64,000 nt of DNA from Simplicispira suum (GCF_003008595.1 NZ_CP027669.1:2728001-2792000), one strand, 5' to 3'. Counted from the first letter of the stretch, positions 26,844-36,704 are shown. Program-made: numbers and translations. Notes: a model not told the origin generated them from the letters alone.

Positions 26844-27932
26844 TCATCTGCCCGCCGCCGCTGTGGCGAGCGCGGAAAGGGTTTCGTCAAGGCGCGGGGT
26901 CTCAACGGTATTGAGGTGCGCCTGGATCTGCTGCATCGCCGTGGCGGCGGTTTGCGTGCGCCGCGCAGCCGGGTCAAAGTATTTGTTGAGGGCCGCGCTG
27001 GCGGTGAGCAGATCGGAGCGCGCGGCATCGAGCTGGCGCGCCAGAATGCCCAGGCGCGCGTTGAGCAGCATGAGCTTCAGGTTTTCGCGCAGGAAGAAGG
27101 CCTGGTCCGGGGAAATCAGGATGGCCTCGGGCTGGTCGATGCGGCGCACGCGCACCAGGCCGCGCATTTCGTCCTTCACCGCGTCCCAGCCGCGCTGCAG
27201 CGGCGCCATCCAGGCCGGCAGATCGGCTGTTTCGCCCGCTGCGGCCCCAGAGGCTGCTGTGGGCCGCGCACTGGCCGCCAGACGCCGCGTGGCGGCCGCC
27301 TGGGCAACGGCGTTCTTGAGCGGCAGTTCGTCCACCTGGCGCAGCAGTTCGTCGAGCCGCGCCAGCAGGCCGGCGGTGTCCGTGACGCTGGCGCTGGACA
27401 GGCGTTCGAGGTCCAGCGCCAGGGCGCGCTGCACCGGAGCCAGGCGCGGCTGGGCGGCGCGTTCGATGCGCTGCTGCGCGCTCTTGATGGAGGCCACCAG
27501 CGGCTGCATGCTGCCGGTGAGCTGGGCCTGTTGCTGCGCCAGGCGCACGTTGGCCTCGATGTCCACCACCAGGTTCTCATCGCGCGAACGCGAGAGGCTT
27601 TGCATCAATTCTTCGAGCTGGCTGCGCTGCAGGGCGACTTCGCTCAGGCGCGTCTCCTGCACCGCCAGACGCGCGGCCGATTCTTGTGCCAGTTCGCTCG
27701 CCTGGCGTGCCAGGGCCCGCGCTTCAATGGCCTGGCGTCCGGCATCCTGGCTTTGCTGCGCCAGCGCTTGCTGGATGTTGCCGAGCTTTTGCCACAGCAG
27801 CATGCTGCCCGTGAGCCCGATGACGGCCAGCACGGCCACCAGCGCCAGGGCCCAGCCAAGCAGGCGGGTGCTGCTCGCCGGGGCAGCGGCAGTGCTGGTG
27901 GCTGCGCCAGTGGAATCCACAGAAGTGCTCAT
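26844..27932 (-). CDS. hemX: HemX-like uroporphyrinogen-III C-methyltransferase homologue
   Basis: 362 residues. One transmembrane helix near 25-48 (WALALVAVLAVIGLTGSMLLW) is followed by a long coiled coil (about 50-130, rich in Q, A, E and R) and a C-terminal domain with YRIDQPEAILISPDQAFFLRENLKLMLLNARLGI-type sequence (here VRRIDQ...). HemX proteins of this type are bitopic and are encoded with hemCD; the methyltransferase label is historical and no methyltransferase fold is visible. The start overlaps the hemD stop by 4 bases. Confidence 0.88.
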   Translation of the reverse strand: MSTSVDSTGAATSTAAAPASSTRLLGWALALVAVLAVIGLTGSMLLWQKLGNIQQALAQQSQDAGRQAIEARALARQASELAQESAARLAVQETRLSEVALQRSQLEELMQSLSRSRDENLVVDIEANVRLAQQQAQLTGSMQPLVASIKSAQQRIERAAQPRLAPVQRALALDLERLSSASVTDTAGLLARLDELLRQVDELPLKNAVAQAAATRRLAASARPTAASGAAAGETADLPAWMAPLQRGWDAVKDEMRGLVRVRRIDQPEAILISPDQAFFLRENLKLMLLNARLGILARQLDAARSDLLTASAALNKYFDPAARRTQTAATAMQQIQAHLNTVETPRLDETLSALATAAAGR

Positions 27933-28732
27933 GGCGCAGATTCTATAGACGCTGCCACGTCCGCCAGAGCGGGCCGGCACTCTGAAACCTGCCCGAAGCC
28001 TGCAGCCAACGCCGCTTGTGCAATTCGCGGGTGCGTGGCCAGAGCGCGTGCGCCGGCCCAGGACTGGTCTGGCAGCGCGGCGCACAGGTGGCCCAGCGCC
28101 TGCGCGCTGCTCAGCACCCACAGCGTGCCGTCGGTGGCGGCGGCCTGCGCCAGCGCCCGCTGCGCTGCGCTCCAGGGCGGCGCGGCGCGGGTGTAGGCGA
28201 CGACGAAATCCACCGACCCGCCTGCGGCGCGAATCTGGCTGCTCAGCCAGTCGCGGCCGCTGCCCGTTTGCCCGCTGCCGGCTTCGCCACCGCGCACGAT
28301 CAGCACGCGGGTGCCCGTCCGCACGCTGGCGCCCACGCTGCGCCACAGCGATTCGGAGTCGAACTGGCCGGCGTCGGCGGCGGGCTGGTCAATGCGGCGC
28401 ACGGGAACGCCCAGCGCCTGCAGCATGGCAGCGGTGCCTGGGCCGGGTGCCCATACTCTTGTTTTGATAGCTGGTAGCGCTTGCTGGATAAGCGCTAGAG
28501 CCTCATTTGATTCAAAAAAATGGCGCGCGGCACTGCCGCTCACCACCATCAGCGCGTCGTAGTCGCTCAAACCCTTCCGGGCCTGTGCGAGCGCTTGCGG
28601 GTCGGGCGTGTCGGCAATGCAGATGAGCGGCAGGGCGGAGGCGGCAATGCCGCGCGCCTGCAGCGCCTGCACCCACTGCGAGGCCTCGGGTTCGGGGCGC
28701 GTGATGAGGGCGCGGGGCGGGGCGGCCGACAT
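27929..28732 (-). CDS. hemD: Uroporphyrinogen-III synthase
   Basis: 267 residues. It cyclises hydroxymethylbilane to uroporphyrinogen III. Family features: ALITRPEPEASQWVQALQARG at 8-28, LMVVSGSAARHFF near 62 and LWVLSSAQALGHL near 208. Residues about 72-92 (bases 28459-28519) are encoded by an in-frame palindromic repeat, giving FFESNEALALIQQALPAIKT between two conserved strands; see findings. The start at 28732 lies 14 bases after the hemC stop and the stop overlaps hemX. Confidence 0.93.
   Translation of the reverse strand: MSAAPPRALITRPEPEASQWVQALQARGIAASALPLICIADTPDPQALAQARKGLSDYDALMVVSGSAARHFFESNEALALIQQALPAIKTRVWAPGPGTAAMLQALGVPVRRIDQPAADAGQFDSESLWRSVGASVRTGTRVLIVRGGEAGSGQTGSGRDWLSSQIRAAGGSVDFVVAYTRAAPPWSAAQRALAQAAATDGTLWVLSSAQALGHLCAALPDQSWAGARALATHPRIAQAALAAGFGQVSECRPALADVAASIESAP
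28459..28519 (+). repeat. Palindromic repeat copy 5, in frame inside hemD
   Basis: TTTTGATAGCTGGTAGCGCT, then ATAAGCGCTAGAGCCTC and the tail ATTTGATTCAAA. Every family landmark is present, yet the reading frame of hemD on the minus strand is kept open through it. The encoded peptide has the same frame as in copy 8. Confidence 0.9.
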
Positions 28733-28746
28733 GCTGCGCCGCCCTG

Positions 28747-29661
28747 TCAGTGCGCGCCGCGTTCGCGCAGCTGAGTGGCCACGGCCTGGCCCAGCGCTTC
28801 GGCCTGTTCCAGTGTGGTTGCAAGGCCGCTCTGGCTGGCGCGCACCAGCGGCGTGCGCGCCTCGGGGTCGCCCCAGGCGGCGGCGATGTGCAGATGCTCG
28901 CCTTTCAGCACCGCGTGCGCCGCCAGCGGCATCGAGCAACTGCCGCCCATGGCGCGGCTGACGGCGCGCTCGGCCGCCACGCGCAGCCAGGTGGGCTGGT
29001 GCACCAATGGCGCCAGGGCTTCGATCAGATCGCTGCGGCCGGCGCGCACCTCAATGCCCAGCGCGCCCTGACCGGCGGCGGGCAGCATCTGGGCTTCGTC
29101 AAACTCGCAGCGGATGCGCTCTTGCAGCCCCAGACGCTTGAGTCCCGCAGCGGCCAGCACGATGGCTTCGTACTGGCCTTCGTCGAGCTTGCGCAGCCGG
29201 GTGTCGAGGTTGCCGCGCAGCGGCTCAATGCGCAGGTCGGGGCGCAGCGCCTGCAGCAGCACGGTGCGGCGCAGGCTGGACGTGCCCACCACGGCGCCCT
29301 GGGGCAAATCTTGCAGGCGGGCATGGCGCGGCGAGACAAAGGCGTCGCGCGCGTCCTCGCGCTCCATCACGCAGGCCAGCAGCATGCCTTCGGGCAGTTC
29401 CATGGGAACGTCCTTGAGCGAGTGCACGGCAATGTCGGCGCGGCCGTCTTCCAGCGCGGTTTCCAGTTCTTTGACAAACAGCCCCTTGCCGCCCACTTTG
29501 GAGAGCGTGCGGTCCAGAATCTGGTCGCCCAGTGTCGTCATGCCCAGCAGGCTGACCTGGTGGCCGCGCGCTGCCAGCAGGGCTTGTACATGCTCGGCCT
29601 GCCACAGGGCCAAACGGCTTTCGCGTGTGGCGATGACGATGTTCAGGGGTTTGGAATTCAC
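28747..29661 (-). CDS. hemC: Porphobilinogen deaminase (hydroxymethylbilane synthase)
   Basis: 304 residues. It polymerises four porphobilinogens on a dipyrromethane cofactor. Family segments: [16 protein letters not shown] near 10, [26 protein letters not shown] near 42, AVHSLKDVP near 78, and the cofactor cysteine in [11 protein letters not shown] near 240. The start is a GTG at 29661 ([14 protein letters not shown]) because no ATG fits; the ribosome site is weak. First gene of hemCDXY and divergent from ppc with 94 bases between them. Confidence 0.93.
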   Translation of the reverse strand: MNSKPLNIVIATRESRLALWQAEHVQALLAARGHQVSLLGMTTLGDQILDRTLSKVGGKGLFVKELETALEDGRADIAVHSLKDVPMELPEGMLLACVMEREDARDAFVSPRHARLQDLPQGAVVGTSSLRRTVLLQALRPDLRIEPLRGNLDTRLRKLDEGQYEAIVLAAAGLKRLGLQERIRCEFDEAQMLPAAGQGALGIEVRAGRSDLIEALAPLVHQPTWLRVAAERAVSRAMGGSCSMPLAAHAVLKGEHLHIAAAWGDPEARTPLVRASQSGLATTLEQAEALGQAVATQLRERGAH

Positions 29662-29755
29662 GGCGCGGGCACAGGAGAAACTCGAGCCGGGGATGCTAGC
29701 ATGCTGCGCCGCAGCAGCGTTCGCCGCGCGGCGCACACCCTTTCGGAGACAAGGC

Positions 29756-32557
29756 ATGGCAAGCACGCGCAAGAACGACAAAGACCAACCCCTCATCGAC
29801 GACATCCGCCTGCTCGGCCGGATTCTGGGCGACGTGATCCGTGAGCAGGAGGGCGCTGCCGCCTTTGATCTGATCGAACAGGTGCGCCAGCTCTCGGTCG
29901 CTTTCCGACGCGACGCCGACCACGAGGCCAATCGCGCCTTGAAGAAGCTGCTCAAAAGCCTCTCGGCCGATCAGACGGTGAGCGTGATCCGCGCCTTCAC
30001 CTATTTTTCGCACCTGGCCAACCTGGCCGAAGACCGCCACCACATTCGCCGCCGCACCATCCGCGAGCGCGCGGGCGATACGCAGGAGGGCAGCATCGAC
30101 GTCGCCCTGGCGCGCCTGCGCTGGGCCGGCATTGCGCCCGGCACCGTGGCGCAAACCCTGGCCGGCAGCTACGTCTCGCCCGTGCTCACCGCCCACCCCA
30201 CCGAGGTGCAGCGCAAAAGCATTCTGGACGCCGAGCGCGCCATTGCCAAGCTGCTGGCCGCGCGCGGCGACCTGGCCGAGCGCGCCCAGCTCTACAACAG
30301 CGCCCGCGACGCCCTCACACCCCGCGAACTGGCGAGCAACGAGGCGCAACTGCGCGCCCACGTCACGCAGCTGTGGCAGACACGGCTGCTGCGCTACACC
30401 AAGCTGACCGTGGCCGACGAGATTGAAAACGCGCTGAGCTACTACGAAGCCACGTTTTTGCGGGAGATTCCAAAAATCTATGCGGAAATTGAACAATCGC
30501 TTGGCCAGGGCAGCGTGGCCAGCTTTCTGCGCATGGGCCAATGGATTGGCGGCGACCGCGACGGCAACCCCAACGTCGGCGCCGACACCCTGGTGCAAGC
30601 GCTGCGCCGGCAAAGCGAAGTGGCGCTGCGCCACTACCTGACCGAAGTGCACTTGCTGGGCGCTGAGCTTTCACTTTCTGCGCGGCTGGTGGAAGTGTCC
30701 AGCGACATGCAGCGCCTGGCAGAAAGCTCGCCCGACACCAGCGAGCACCGCCAGGACGAGCCCTACCGCCGCGCGCTCACCGGCATTTACGCGCGCCTCG
30801 CGGCCTCGCTGGCCGAGCTGACCGGCGGCCAGGCGGCCCGCCATGCCGTGGCGCCGCAAAACGCCTACCCGCACGCACAGGAGTTTCTGGCCGAGCTGCG
30901 CACCATTGCCCAGTCGCTCGCTACGCACCACGGCGAAGCCCTGGGCGCGCAGCGCCTGCACCCGCTGATCCGCGCGGTGGAAGTGTTTGGTTTTCACCTG
31001 GCCACGGTGGACCTGCGGCAAAGCTCCGACCAGCACGAACGCGTGCTGACCGAACTGCTGGCCACAGCGCGCGTGGCGCCCGACTACACCCTGCTGGATG
31101 AACCCGCTCGCTGCGCCTTGCTGCTGCAACTGCTGCAGGACGCCCGGCCGCTGCGCGTCATGGGCGCGCAGTACAGCGCGCATACCCTGGGCGAGATTGC
31201 GGTGTTTGAAACCGCGCTCGCCATGCGCCAGCGCTTTGGCCACGACGCCATCATTCACTACATCATCAGCCACACCGAAACGGTGAGCGACCTGCTCGAA
31301 GTGCTGCTGCTACAAAAGGAAGTCGGGCTGATGCAGGGCAGTCTGGGCACACCCGAAGCCCGCGCCGACCTCATCGTCGTGCCGCTGTTCGAGACGATTG
31401 AAGACCTGCAGAGCGCCGCCAGCATCATGCGCGGCTTCTACCAGACCCCCGGCATCGCCGCGCTGGTGCAGCGCTCGGGCGGCCAGCAGGACATCATGCT
31501 GGGCTACTCGGACAGCAACAAGGACGGCGGCATCTTCACCAGCAACTGGGAGCTGTACCGCGCCGAGATCGCGCTGGTGGAATTTTTCGACGAGCTGGCG
31601 GCCACCACCCCCATCCGCCTGCGCATGTTCCACGGCCGGGGCGGCACCGTGGGGCGCGGCGGTGGGCCGAGCTACCAGGCCATCCTGGCGCAGCCACCCG
31701 GCACCGTGCGCGGCCAGATTCGGCTGACCGAGCAGGGCGAGGTGATCGCCTCGAAGTACGCCAACCCCGAAATCGGCCGGCGCAACCTGGAAACCCTGGT
31801 GGCCGCCACCCTGGAGGCCACGCTATTGCAGCCCACCAAACCGGCGACGCCGGCGTTTCTGGACGCCGCCGCGCAGTTGTCGCTGGCCAGCATGGCGGCC
31901 TACCGCGCCCTGGTGTACGAGACCCCCGGCTTCACCGACTATTTCTTCAATTCCACCCCGATCCGCGAGATCGCCGAACTCAACATCGGCTCGCGCCCGG
32001 CGTCGCGCAAGCCCAGCCAGAAGATTGAAGACTTGCGCGCCATTCCCTGGGGTTTCAGCTGGGGCCAGTGCCGCCTCACCCTGCCGGGCTGGTACGGTTT
32101 TGGCTCGGCCGTAGAAGCGTTCCTGAGTGCCCCCGGCAAAGACCCCAAAGCCCAGCTCGCGCTGCTGCGCAAGATGGTGCGCGAATGGCCGTTCTTCAGC
32201 ACCTTGCTGTCCAACATGGACATGGTGCTCGCCAAGAGCGACCTGGCGCTGGCGTCGCGCTACAGCGAGCTCGTGCAGGACGCCCGCCTGCGCAAAAAAG
32301 TGTTCGGCGCCATCGAGGCCGAGTGGCACCGCACGGCCGACGTGCTGACCCGCATCACCGGCGACAAGCAGCGCCTGGCGCACAACACCGCGCTGGCACG
32401 CTCCATCCGCCACCGCTTCCCCTACATCGACCCGCTCCACCACCTGCAAGTCGAGCTGATCCGCCGCTGGCGCGCCGGGCAGGGCGACGAGCGGGTGCAG
32501 ACCGGGATTCACATTTCGATCAACGGGATTGCGGCGGGGTTGCGGAATACGGGGTGA
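29756..32557 (+). CDS. ppc: Phosphoenolpyruvate carboxylase
   Basis: 933 residues, close to the usual length. It adds bicarbonate to phosphoenolpyruvate to form oxaloacetate, refilling the TCA cycle. Catalytic His147 lies in [12 protein letters not shown]; the glycine-rich active-site loop reads [19 protein letters not shown] near 625; [10 protein letters not shown] and the C-terminal NTG ending, where allosteric inhibitors bind, are present. The ATG at 29756 has GGAGACAAGGC directly upstream. The gene ends in a palindromic repeat that can fold as a terminator. Confidence 0.96.
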   Translation: MASTRKNDKDQPLIDDIRLLGRILGDVIREQEGAAAFDLIEQVRQLSVAFRRDADHEANRALKKLLKSLSADQTVSVIRAFTYFSHLANLAEDRHHIRRRTIRERAGDTQEGSIDVALARLRWAGIAPGTVAQTLAGSYVSPVLTAHPTEVQRKSILDAERAIAKLLAARGDLAERAQLYNSARDALTPRELASNEAQLRAHVTQLWQTRLLRYTKLTVADEIENALSYYEATFLREIPKIYAEIEQSLGQGSVASFLRMGQWIGGDRDGNPNVGADTLVQALRRQSEVALRHYLTEVHLLGAELSLSARLVEVSSDMQRLAESSPDTSEHRQDEPYRRALTGIYARLAASLAELTGGQAARHAVAPQNAYPHAQEFLAELRTIAQSLATHHGEALGAQRLHPLIRAVEVFGFHLATVDLRQSSDQHERVLTELLATARVAPDYTLLDEPARCALLLQLLQDARPLRVMGAQYSAHTLGEIAVFETALAMRQRFGHDAIIHYIISHTETVSDLLEVLLLQKEVGLMQGSLGTPEARADLIVVPLFETIEDLQSAASIMRGFYQTPGIAALVQRSGGQQDIMLGYSDSNKDGGIFTSNWELYRAEIALVEFFDELAATTPIRLRMFHGRGGTVGRGGGPSYQAILAQPPGTVRGQIRLTEQGEVIASKYANPEIGRRNLETLVAATLEATLLQPTKPATPAFLDAAAQLSLASMAAYRALVYETPGFTDYFFNSTPIREIAELNIGSRPASRKPSQKIEDLRAIPWGFSWGQCRLTLPGWYGFGSAVEAFLSAPGKDPKAQLALLRKMVREWPFFSTLLSNMDMVLAKSDLALASRYSELVQDARLRKKVFGAIEAEWHRTADVLTRITGDKQRLAHNTALARSIRHRFPYIDPLHHLQVELIRRWRAGQGDERVQTGIHISINGIAAGLRNTG

Positions 32558-32564
32558 TTGCTAT

Positions 32565-32628
32565 TTAAGTGATAGCTACTAACGCTTATCAGATAAGCGT
32601 CAGAGCGTATTTTTTAATAAAATTTCAG
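32565..32628 (+). repeat. Palindromic repeat copy 6, doubling as terminator
   Basis: AGTGATAGCTACTAACGCTTATC, then GATAAGCGTCAGAGCGT and an AT-rich tail. The hairpin ACGCTTATC-A-GATAAGCGT (32582-32600) is exact and is followed by TATTTTTT, so for ppc it would act as an intrinsic terminator. It lies between convergent genes. Confidence 0.85.
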
Positions 32629-33821
32629 TTCCCCAGCAACTCCCCCACCGCGTGCAGGTCTTCCACGCGGTCGCACACCGCTTTCACGGCCATCATGATG
32701 GGGATGCCCAGCAGCAACCCCCACAGGCCCCAGAGCCAGCCCCAGGCGAGGACGCTGACGAAAACGGCCACCGGGCTCAGGCTGCTGGTGCGGCTGGTGA
32801 GCCAGGGGGTGAGCAGGTTGCCCACCAGGGTGTGGATCACCAGCGAGGCGCCGCCCACGGCAAAGGCCATGTCGAGGGTGCCGAACTGCAGGAACGCCAC
32901 CAGCGCCGAGGCGCCGGTGACGGCGAGCGAGCCGATATAGGGCGCCAGGTTGAGGACCCCGGCGATGACGGCCCAGACGGCGGCGTTCTCCAGTCCCAAT
33001 GCGGCGTACGCCAGGCCCGTGGCGACACCCACCACGGCACTGGTGACCAACTGAACCAGCATGTAGCGCTGCACCTGGCCGTTGATCTCGTCGATGACCT
33101 GCAGGGTCACCTTGCGCCGCGCCAGGCTGCGGCCGGCAATGCGCATGAGCTTGAGGCGAAAGCTGTTGCCGGCGGCAAGCGCGAAGAAGCTGAGGAACAG
33201 CACGATCGTCAACTGGCCCAGCACCGACATCAGCCCCATGGTGCCGCTCCAGAGGTAGTCGCGGATGTTGAGCGGGCTGCGCTCGATCTGTACCCGCTGC
33301 ACACCGCGCCGGGCCACGGAGGGCGCGGTGGTTTCGGCGGCGGCCTGCTCGATCTGCGAAGCCGCTTTTTGCACTGTCTCGATGGGGCTGGGCTGGCGAG
33401 CGCGTTCGCGCATCTTGTCGCGCACTTTGGATGCGGCCTTGGGCAGCGAGTCCACAACCTGCGAAGCACCGTCGCTCAACTGGTACACGGTGCCCGCCAG
33501 GCCGCCCGTGAGGGCCAGCAGCAGCACCGCCGCTGAGACGCCGCGTGGCACGCGGTGGCGGTGCAGCCAGCCCACTACGGGCGAGAGGGCGCAAATCAGC
33601 AAGGCGCTCATTGCGATCGGGATGAACACTGCAGCCGCCCAGTGCAGCACGGCCAGCGCGGCGCACAGGGCAATCAGCGCCAGCGAAGCGCTGCGCACGC
33701 CCACCGGGACATGGACCGCCACGGGTTCAGCGGGAGCTTCGGTGGGGGTGAGCACCACGCTGGCATCGGCTTCGCACGGCGGGGGCTGTGGGATTGGCTC
33801 GCTGGTGGCAGGTTCGGTCAT
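32625..33821 (-). CDS. AI-2E-family (TqsA/PerM-type) membrane transporter
   Basis: 398 residues. The first ~40 residues are cytoplasmic and Pro/Ala/Glu-rich, then come about seven membrane segments. The family pattern is visible: a first pair of helices (LIALCAALAVLHWAAAVFIPIAMSALLICALSPVVGWL), a large soluble loop of about 100-195, and the conserved end AWGWLWGLWGLLLGIPIMMAVKAVCDRV. Members include autoinducer-2 and Na+/H+-type exporters; the substrate here is unknown. Single gene on the minus strand. Confidence 0.9.
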   Translation of the reverse strand: MTEPATSEPIPQPPPCEADASVVLTPTEAPAEPVAVHVPVGVRSASLALIALCAALAVLHWAAAVFIPIAMSALLICALSPVVGWLHRHRVPRGVSAAVLLLALTGGLAGTVYQLSDGASQVVDSLPKAASKVRDKMRERARQPSPIETVQKAASQIEQAAAETTAPSVARRGVQRVQIERSPLNIRDYLWSGTMGLMSVLGQLTIVLFLSFFALAAGNSFRLKLMRIAGRSLARRKVTLQVIDEINGQVQRYMLVQLVTSAVVGVATGLAYAALGLENAAVWAVIAGVLNLAPYIGSLAVTGASALVAFLQFGTLDMAFAVGGASLVIHTLVGNLLTPWLTSRTSSLSPVAVFVSVLAWGWLWGLWGLLLGIPIMMAVKAVCDRVEDLHAVGELLGN

Positions 33822-33862
33822 CGGCGGATTGTGGCGTCTCCGCTGGCGCGCCCTTGTAGGCG

Positions 33863-33892
33863 CTCATCCGCTTCGGTGAGGGAGCGGATGAG
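33863..33892. other. Perfect 10-bp hairpin between AI-2E and spherulin-like genes
   Basis: CTCATCCGCT, ten-base loop, AGCGGATGAG: an exact stem in the 113-base gap, about 43 bases after the stop of the spherulin-like gene on the minus strand. No clear T-run, so it is a possible weak or factor-assisted terminator. Confidence 0.5.
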
Positions 33893-33934
33893 TCAATGGA
33901 TGTGGGAATCTGCTGCGCGCGCCGCGCCGGGCGT

Positions 33935-35122
33935 TCAGCAAGCGGGCCAGGCCCGATCGTTGTTGTGTGCGTCTACCGTGCCCAGCAGTTTCGTCCAGTA
34001 GGTAGGCAGGCCGGACCAGGGGCTGCCCGTGCCGACGAGATCGGTGACGTAGACCAGACCGGTGTTGCTGCGCGCCTTGTTGGCGGTTTCCACGGCCTTT
34101 TGCATGGTGGTGCAAGCGCTGGCACTGTGCACCAGCATGGCCTGCCTGGTGTTGTCCTGGTTGTAGACCCAGGTGTGGGAGGGCTGCGGGTCAATGTTCT
34201 GGTAGGCGGCCGCGTTGCCCTCGAACGTCACCAGCACATCGGCGGCGGCGGCATAGCCTGCGTCCGGGAAGCTGCCTGGGTCGCCAATCACGCTGAGGCC
34301 CTTGCCGTGGATGTAGGTGTAGAGGTCGGTATAGAACGCCAGCCGGTCACTCCCGGCCGCCATTTCCCCAAGGAAAAAGCCGTCGAGGAGACCGGGATAG
34401 AGCTCGATGTATTTGTCGATGGTGGCTTTGACATCCACCACCGAGCGCGTGCCGCTGCCGTAGGCGGTGGAGACGTAGGCCACCACCTTCTGGTTGCCTG
34501 GCTTGACGGCCTTGAACAGGGTGATGGCACCGAGGAGATCGGTGTCGGCCTTGCTGGCACTGGTCAGGATGCCGTTGCTGGCGTTTGCAACGGCGGTGAT
34601 CTTCACGTCCGGGTAGCTGGTGGCGCCGCTGGTGAGCGTTTCCCAGGCGGAGCCTGCCGCAGCGCTGAAAAAGGCGGGCACGAGCAGCTCCAGATCCTTT
34701 GGTTTCGGGCGGATGAACAGGGTCACGCGGTCACTGCCCGAGTGTGTGTTGCTGGTGGCTGCGGCATCTACCTGCACGGCGCCCGGCTGGGTGTCTTGCA
34801 TCTCCGAGGCTGCGGTACCGGCCACCGTGGCAGTCACGGGGCGCGTCAGGCGGGCGGTAGCGCGGTTGGCGCTGAGCGTCACCAGCGTGCCGTCGGGAGC
34901 GCTTTTGCCATCCACGGTCACTGTCACCTGCAGGTTGATGGGTGTGTTGGTATCGTGCACGCTACCGTCCACTGCAGGTCCGCTGAAGCTCACGCTGATT
35001 GGGCCGGGTGGCGGCGACGGAGGAGGCGCCGGCTCGGTGGTGCCCCCGCAACCTGCCAATGCGGCGGTCAGAACCAGCAGGCCTGCGGCGAGGTGGCTTT
35101 TGGGGTGTGTGCGGTGGTGCAT
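33935..35122 (-). CDS. Lipoprotein with Ig-like domain and spherulation-specific family 4 domain
   Basis: 395 residues. Lipoprotein signal peptide with lipobox AALAGC (Cys about 25), a Pro-rich linker, an Ig-like segment (about 42-135, PISVSFSGPAVDGSVHD...VTVTVDG) and then a spherulin-4-type domain from about 145 (LELLVPAFFSAAAGSAWETL, VVAYVSTAYGSGTRSV, LYPGLLDGFFLGEMA). That fold groups with glycoside hydrolase family 135, whose fungal members cut galactosaminogalactan; acidic residues in DGFFLGE fit a hydrolase. The bacterial substrate is unknown. The ATG at 35122 follows AAGGAGAAGGA. Confidence 0.8.
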   Translation of the reverse strand: MHHRTHPKSHLAAGLLVLTAALAGCGGTTEPAPPPSPPPGPISVSFSGPAVDGSVHDTNTPINLQVTVTVDGKSAPDGTLVTLSANRATARLTRPVTATVAGTAASEMQDTQPGAVQVDAAATSNTHSGSDRVTLFIRPKPKDLELLVPAFFSAAAGSAWETLTSGATSYPDVKITAVANASNGILTSASKADTDLLGAITLFKAVKPGNQKVVAYVSTAYGSGTRSVVDVKATIDKYIELYPGLLDGFFLGEMAAGSDRLAFYTDLYTYIHGKGLSVIGDPGSFPDAGYAAAADVLVTFEGNAAAYQNIDPQPSHTWVYNQDNTRQAMLVHSASACTTMQKAVETANKARSNTGLVYVTDLVGTGSPWSGLPTYWTKLLGTVDAHNNDRAWPAC

Positions 35123-35246
35123 TCCTTCTCCTTGTATTTCATGCCATTGTGAGGGATTGTTGGTCCTTGGCGTCGCTGCGAAAAAGCGCTTCTGGTTGGG
35201 AAACACCAGTTTGTTGCGCCGATTGCGGGCCCTGCAGGTGGCTACC

Positions 35247-35984
35247 ATGGGTCGCATGCCTCCACCCATCCCCCACCTCCGGGCACTCGCGCCTTTGCTG
35301 GCTGCCGCGCTGCTGGTTGGCTGCGGCACCCTTGATGTGCCGCGTGCCGACAACTACCCTGCCACCGGCCAGAAAAAGGCGCGCGCCGTGCACCATTGGG
35401 ATGTACTGGCCGGCGACGTGGCCACGCGGGTGGTGGAGAAAATATCCGAATGGCCAAAGGGCGACTACCCCATTCATGTCACCGTGCCCGACAACTCCAG
35501 TTTCAACCAGGGTTTTCTCAAGCTCTTGCGGGTGCAGCTGCTCGACCGGGGCGTAGTCCTGTCCACCGTGCCGACGGCGGTCGAATTGCAGGTTCAGACG
35601 CAGTTGGTGCAACACGGTGCCGATGTGCCGCGCAGCCTGCCCATTCCCCTGGGCGGGACGATGCTGGGGGCAGGCGTGGGCGTATGGCGTGACTGGAAGG
35701 AGCATTACTCCAACCGCGTGCTGCTGCCTGGCGCCGCCACCGCCATCGGTATTGGCGCGGGCCTGGCCCTGGATATCGCGCATCTCTATACGCAGGGCGC
35801 AGCAGCAGGCGGCCCCACCCGCACCGAGGTGCTGATTACCACCACCCTCACAAGCCACGACCGCTATCTGGCAGGCTCGGCAGACATGTATTACATAGAG
35901 CGGGACGATGCCGTGCTGTACCAGCCTGAGTTACCTGCACCGCCTCCCACCCCGGTCAAAACCTGGCTGGTGGTCAAGCCATGA
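35247..35984 (+). CDS. Lipoprotein upstream of FlgO-like gene
   Basis: 245 residues. The signal peptide ends in a lipobox (LLAAALLVGC), then TLDVPRADNYPATGQKKARAVHHWD. The mid part has a glycine-rich hydrophobic segment (GAATAIGIGAGLALDIAHLY, about 165-190) that may insert in the outer membrane. I do not recognise a family. It overlaps the FlgO-like gene by 4 bases (ATGA), so the two outer-membrane lipoproteins are made together. The ATG at 35247 has AGGTGG 6 bases upstream; the ATG at 35256 is an alternative. Confidence 0.72.
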   Translation: MGRMPPPIPHLRALAPLLAAALLVGCGTLDVPRADNYPATGQKKARAVHHWDVLAGDVATRVVEKISEWPKGDYPIHVTVPDNSSFNQGFLKLLRVQLLDRGVVLSTVPTAVELQVQTQLVQHGADVPRSLPIPLGGTMLGAGVGVWRDWKEHYSNRVLLPGAATAIGIGAGLALDIAHLYTQGAAAGGPTRTEVLITTTLTSHDRYLAGSADMYYIERDDAVLYQPELPAPPPTPVKTWLVVKP

Positions 35985-36556
35985 AGCCGGGGGTCTTGAT
36001 GGCGCCCCGGAGCCTTGCGGCGCTGGCGCTGGCCGTGCTGGCGGCGGGCGCGCTCACTGGCTGCGCCGGCTACTACTACGGCGACAAGTACGGTCCGACG
36101 CTGGCCTTGTCGCCCCACGCCGACATGGTGGGAAGCAGCTACGCCGCCGCCGATGCCCTATTGCAAAACGCGCCGCTGGATGCGCGTGCGCCGGTGCTGG
36201 TGACCACGCTGGTCGATCTGGACCACCTGGGTGCGTCGTCGCGCTTTGGCCGCGTGGTGTCCGAGCAGATGGCCGGGCGCCTCACGCAGCGCGGTCTGCC
36301 CGTGCCGGAGCTGCGCCTGCGCGAATCCGTGGCGTTGGTGCCGCATGAGGGTGCGCTGCTGCTCTCGCGCGAGCTGCGCGAGGTCAGCCGCGCGCACGCG
36401 GCGCAGGCCGTGGTGGTCGGAACCTACGCGGTGTCGAGCCGGCAGGTTTTTGTGAGCCTCAAGCTCGTGCGGCCAGAAGGCAACCTGACGATTGCCGCGC
36501 ACGACTACGCCCTGGTGCTGGACGAGGAGTTGCGCAGTCTGCTCGGCTTGCGCTGA
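35981..36556 (+). CDS. FlgO-family outer-membrane lipoprotein
   Basis: 191 residues. The signal peptide ends LAAGALTGC. The body matches the FlgO domain pattern: SYAAADALLQNAPLDARAPVLVTTLVDLDHLGASSRFGRVVSEQMAGRLTQRGLPVPELRLR then HEGALLLSRELREV. In Vibrio, FlgO sits in the outer membrane and supports flagellar stability and motility; its presence close to flhDC fits, although the genes are convergent here. Followed by a tandem octamer and a palindromic repeat. Confidence 0.85.
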   Translation: MKPGVLMAPRSLAALALAVLAAGALTGCAGYYYGDKYGPTLALSPHADMVGSSYAAADALLQNAPLDARAPVLVTTLVDLDHLGASSRFGRVVSEQMAGRLTQRGLPVPELRLRESVALVPHEGALLLSRELREVSRAHAAQAVVVGTYAVSSRQVFVSLKLVRPEGNLTIAAHDYALVLDEELRSLLGLR

Positions 36557-36582
36557 GAAAAAGGCAAAAGTCCGGCGGCGGA

Positions 36583-36619
36583 GATGCGGTGATGCGGTGA
36601 TGCGGTGATGCGGTGATGC
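36583..36619 (+). repeat. Tandem 8-base repeat, 4.6 copies
   Basis: The unit GATGCGGT is repeated head-to-tail four times and followed by GATGC. It lies between the FlgO-like gene and the convergent flhC, just before palindromic repeat copy 7. Such short runs are prone to length change. Confidence 0.95.
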
Positions 36620-36642
36620 CGTTATACGCCGAATTTGCTCTT

Positions 36643-36704
36643 ATTTTGATAGCTGAAAGCGCTTGCTGAATAAGCGCCAGAGCCAAAAACTAATTGAAAT
36701 TTTC
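36643..36704 (+). repeat. Palindromic repeat copy 7 (convergent gap before flhC end)
   Basis: ATTTTGATAGCTGAAAGCGCT, then AATAAGCGCCAGAGCC and the tail AATTGAAATTTTCAG. It reaches the stop codon of flhC and lies between convergent genes, where the hairpin can act as a terminator. Confidence 0.85.
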
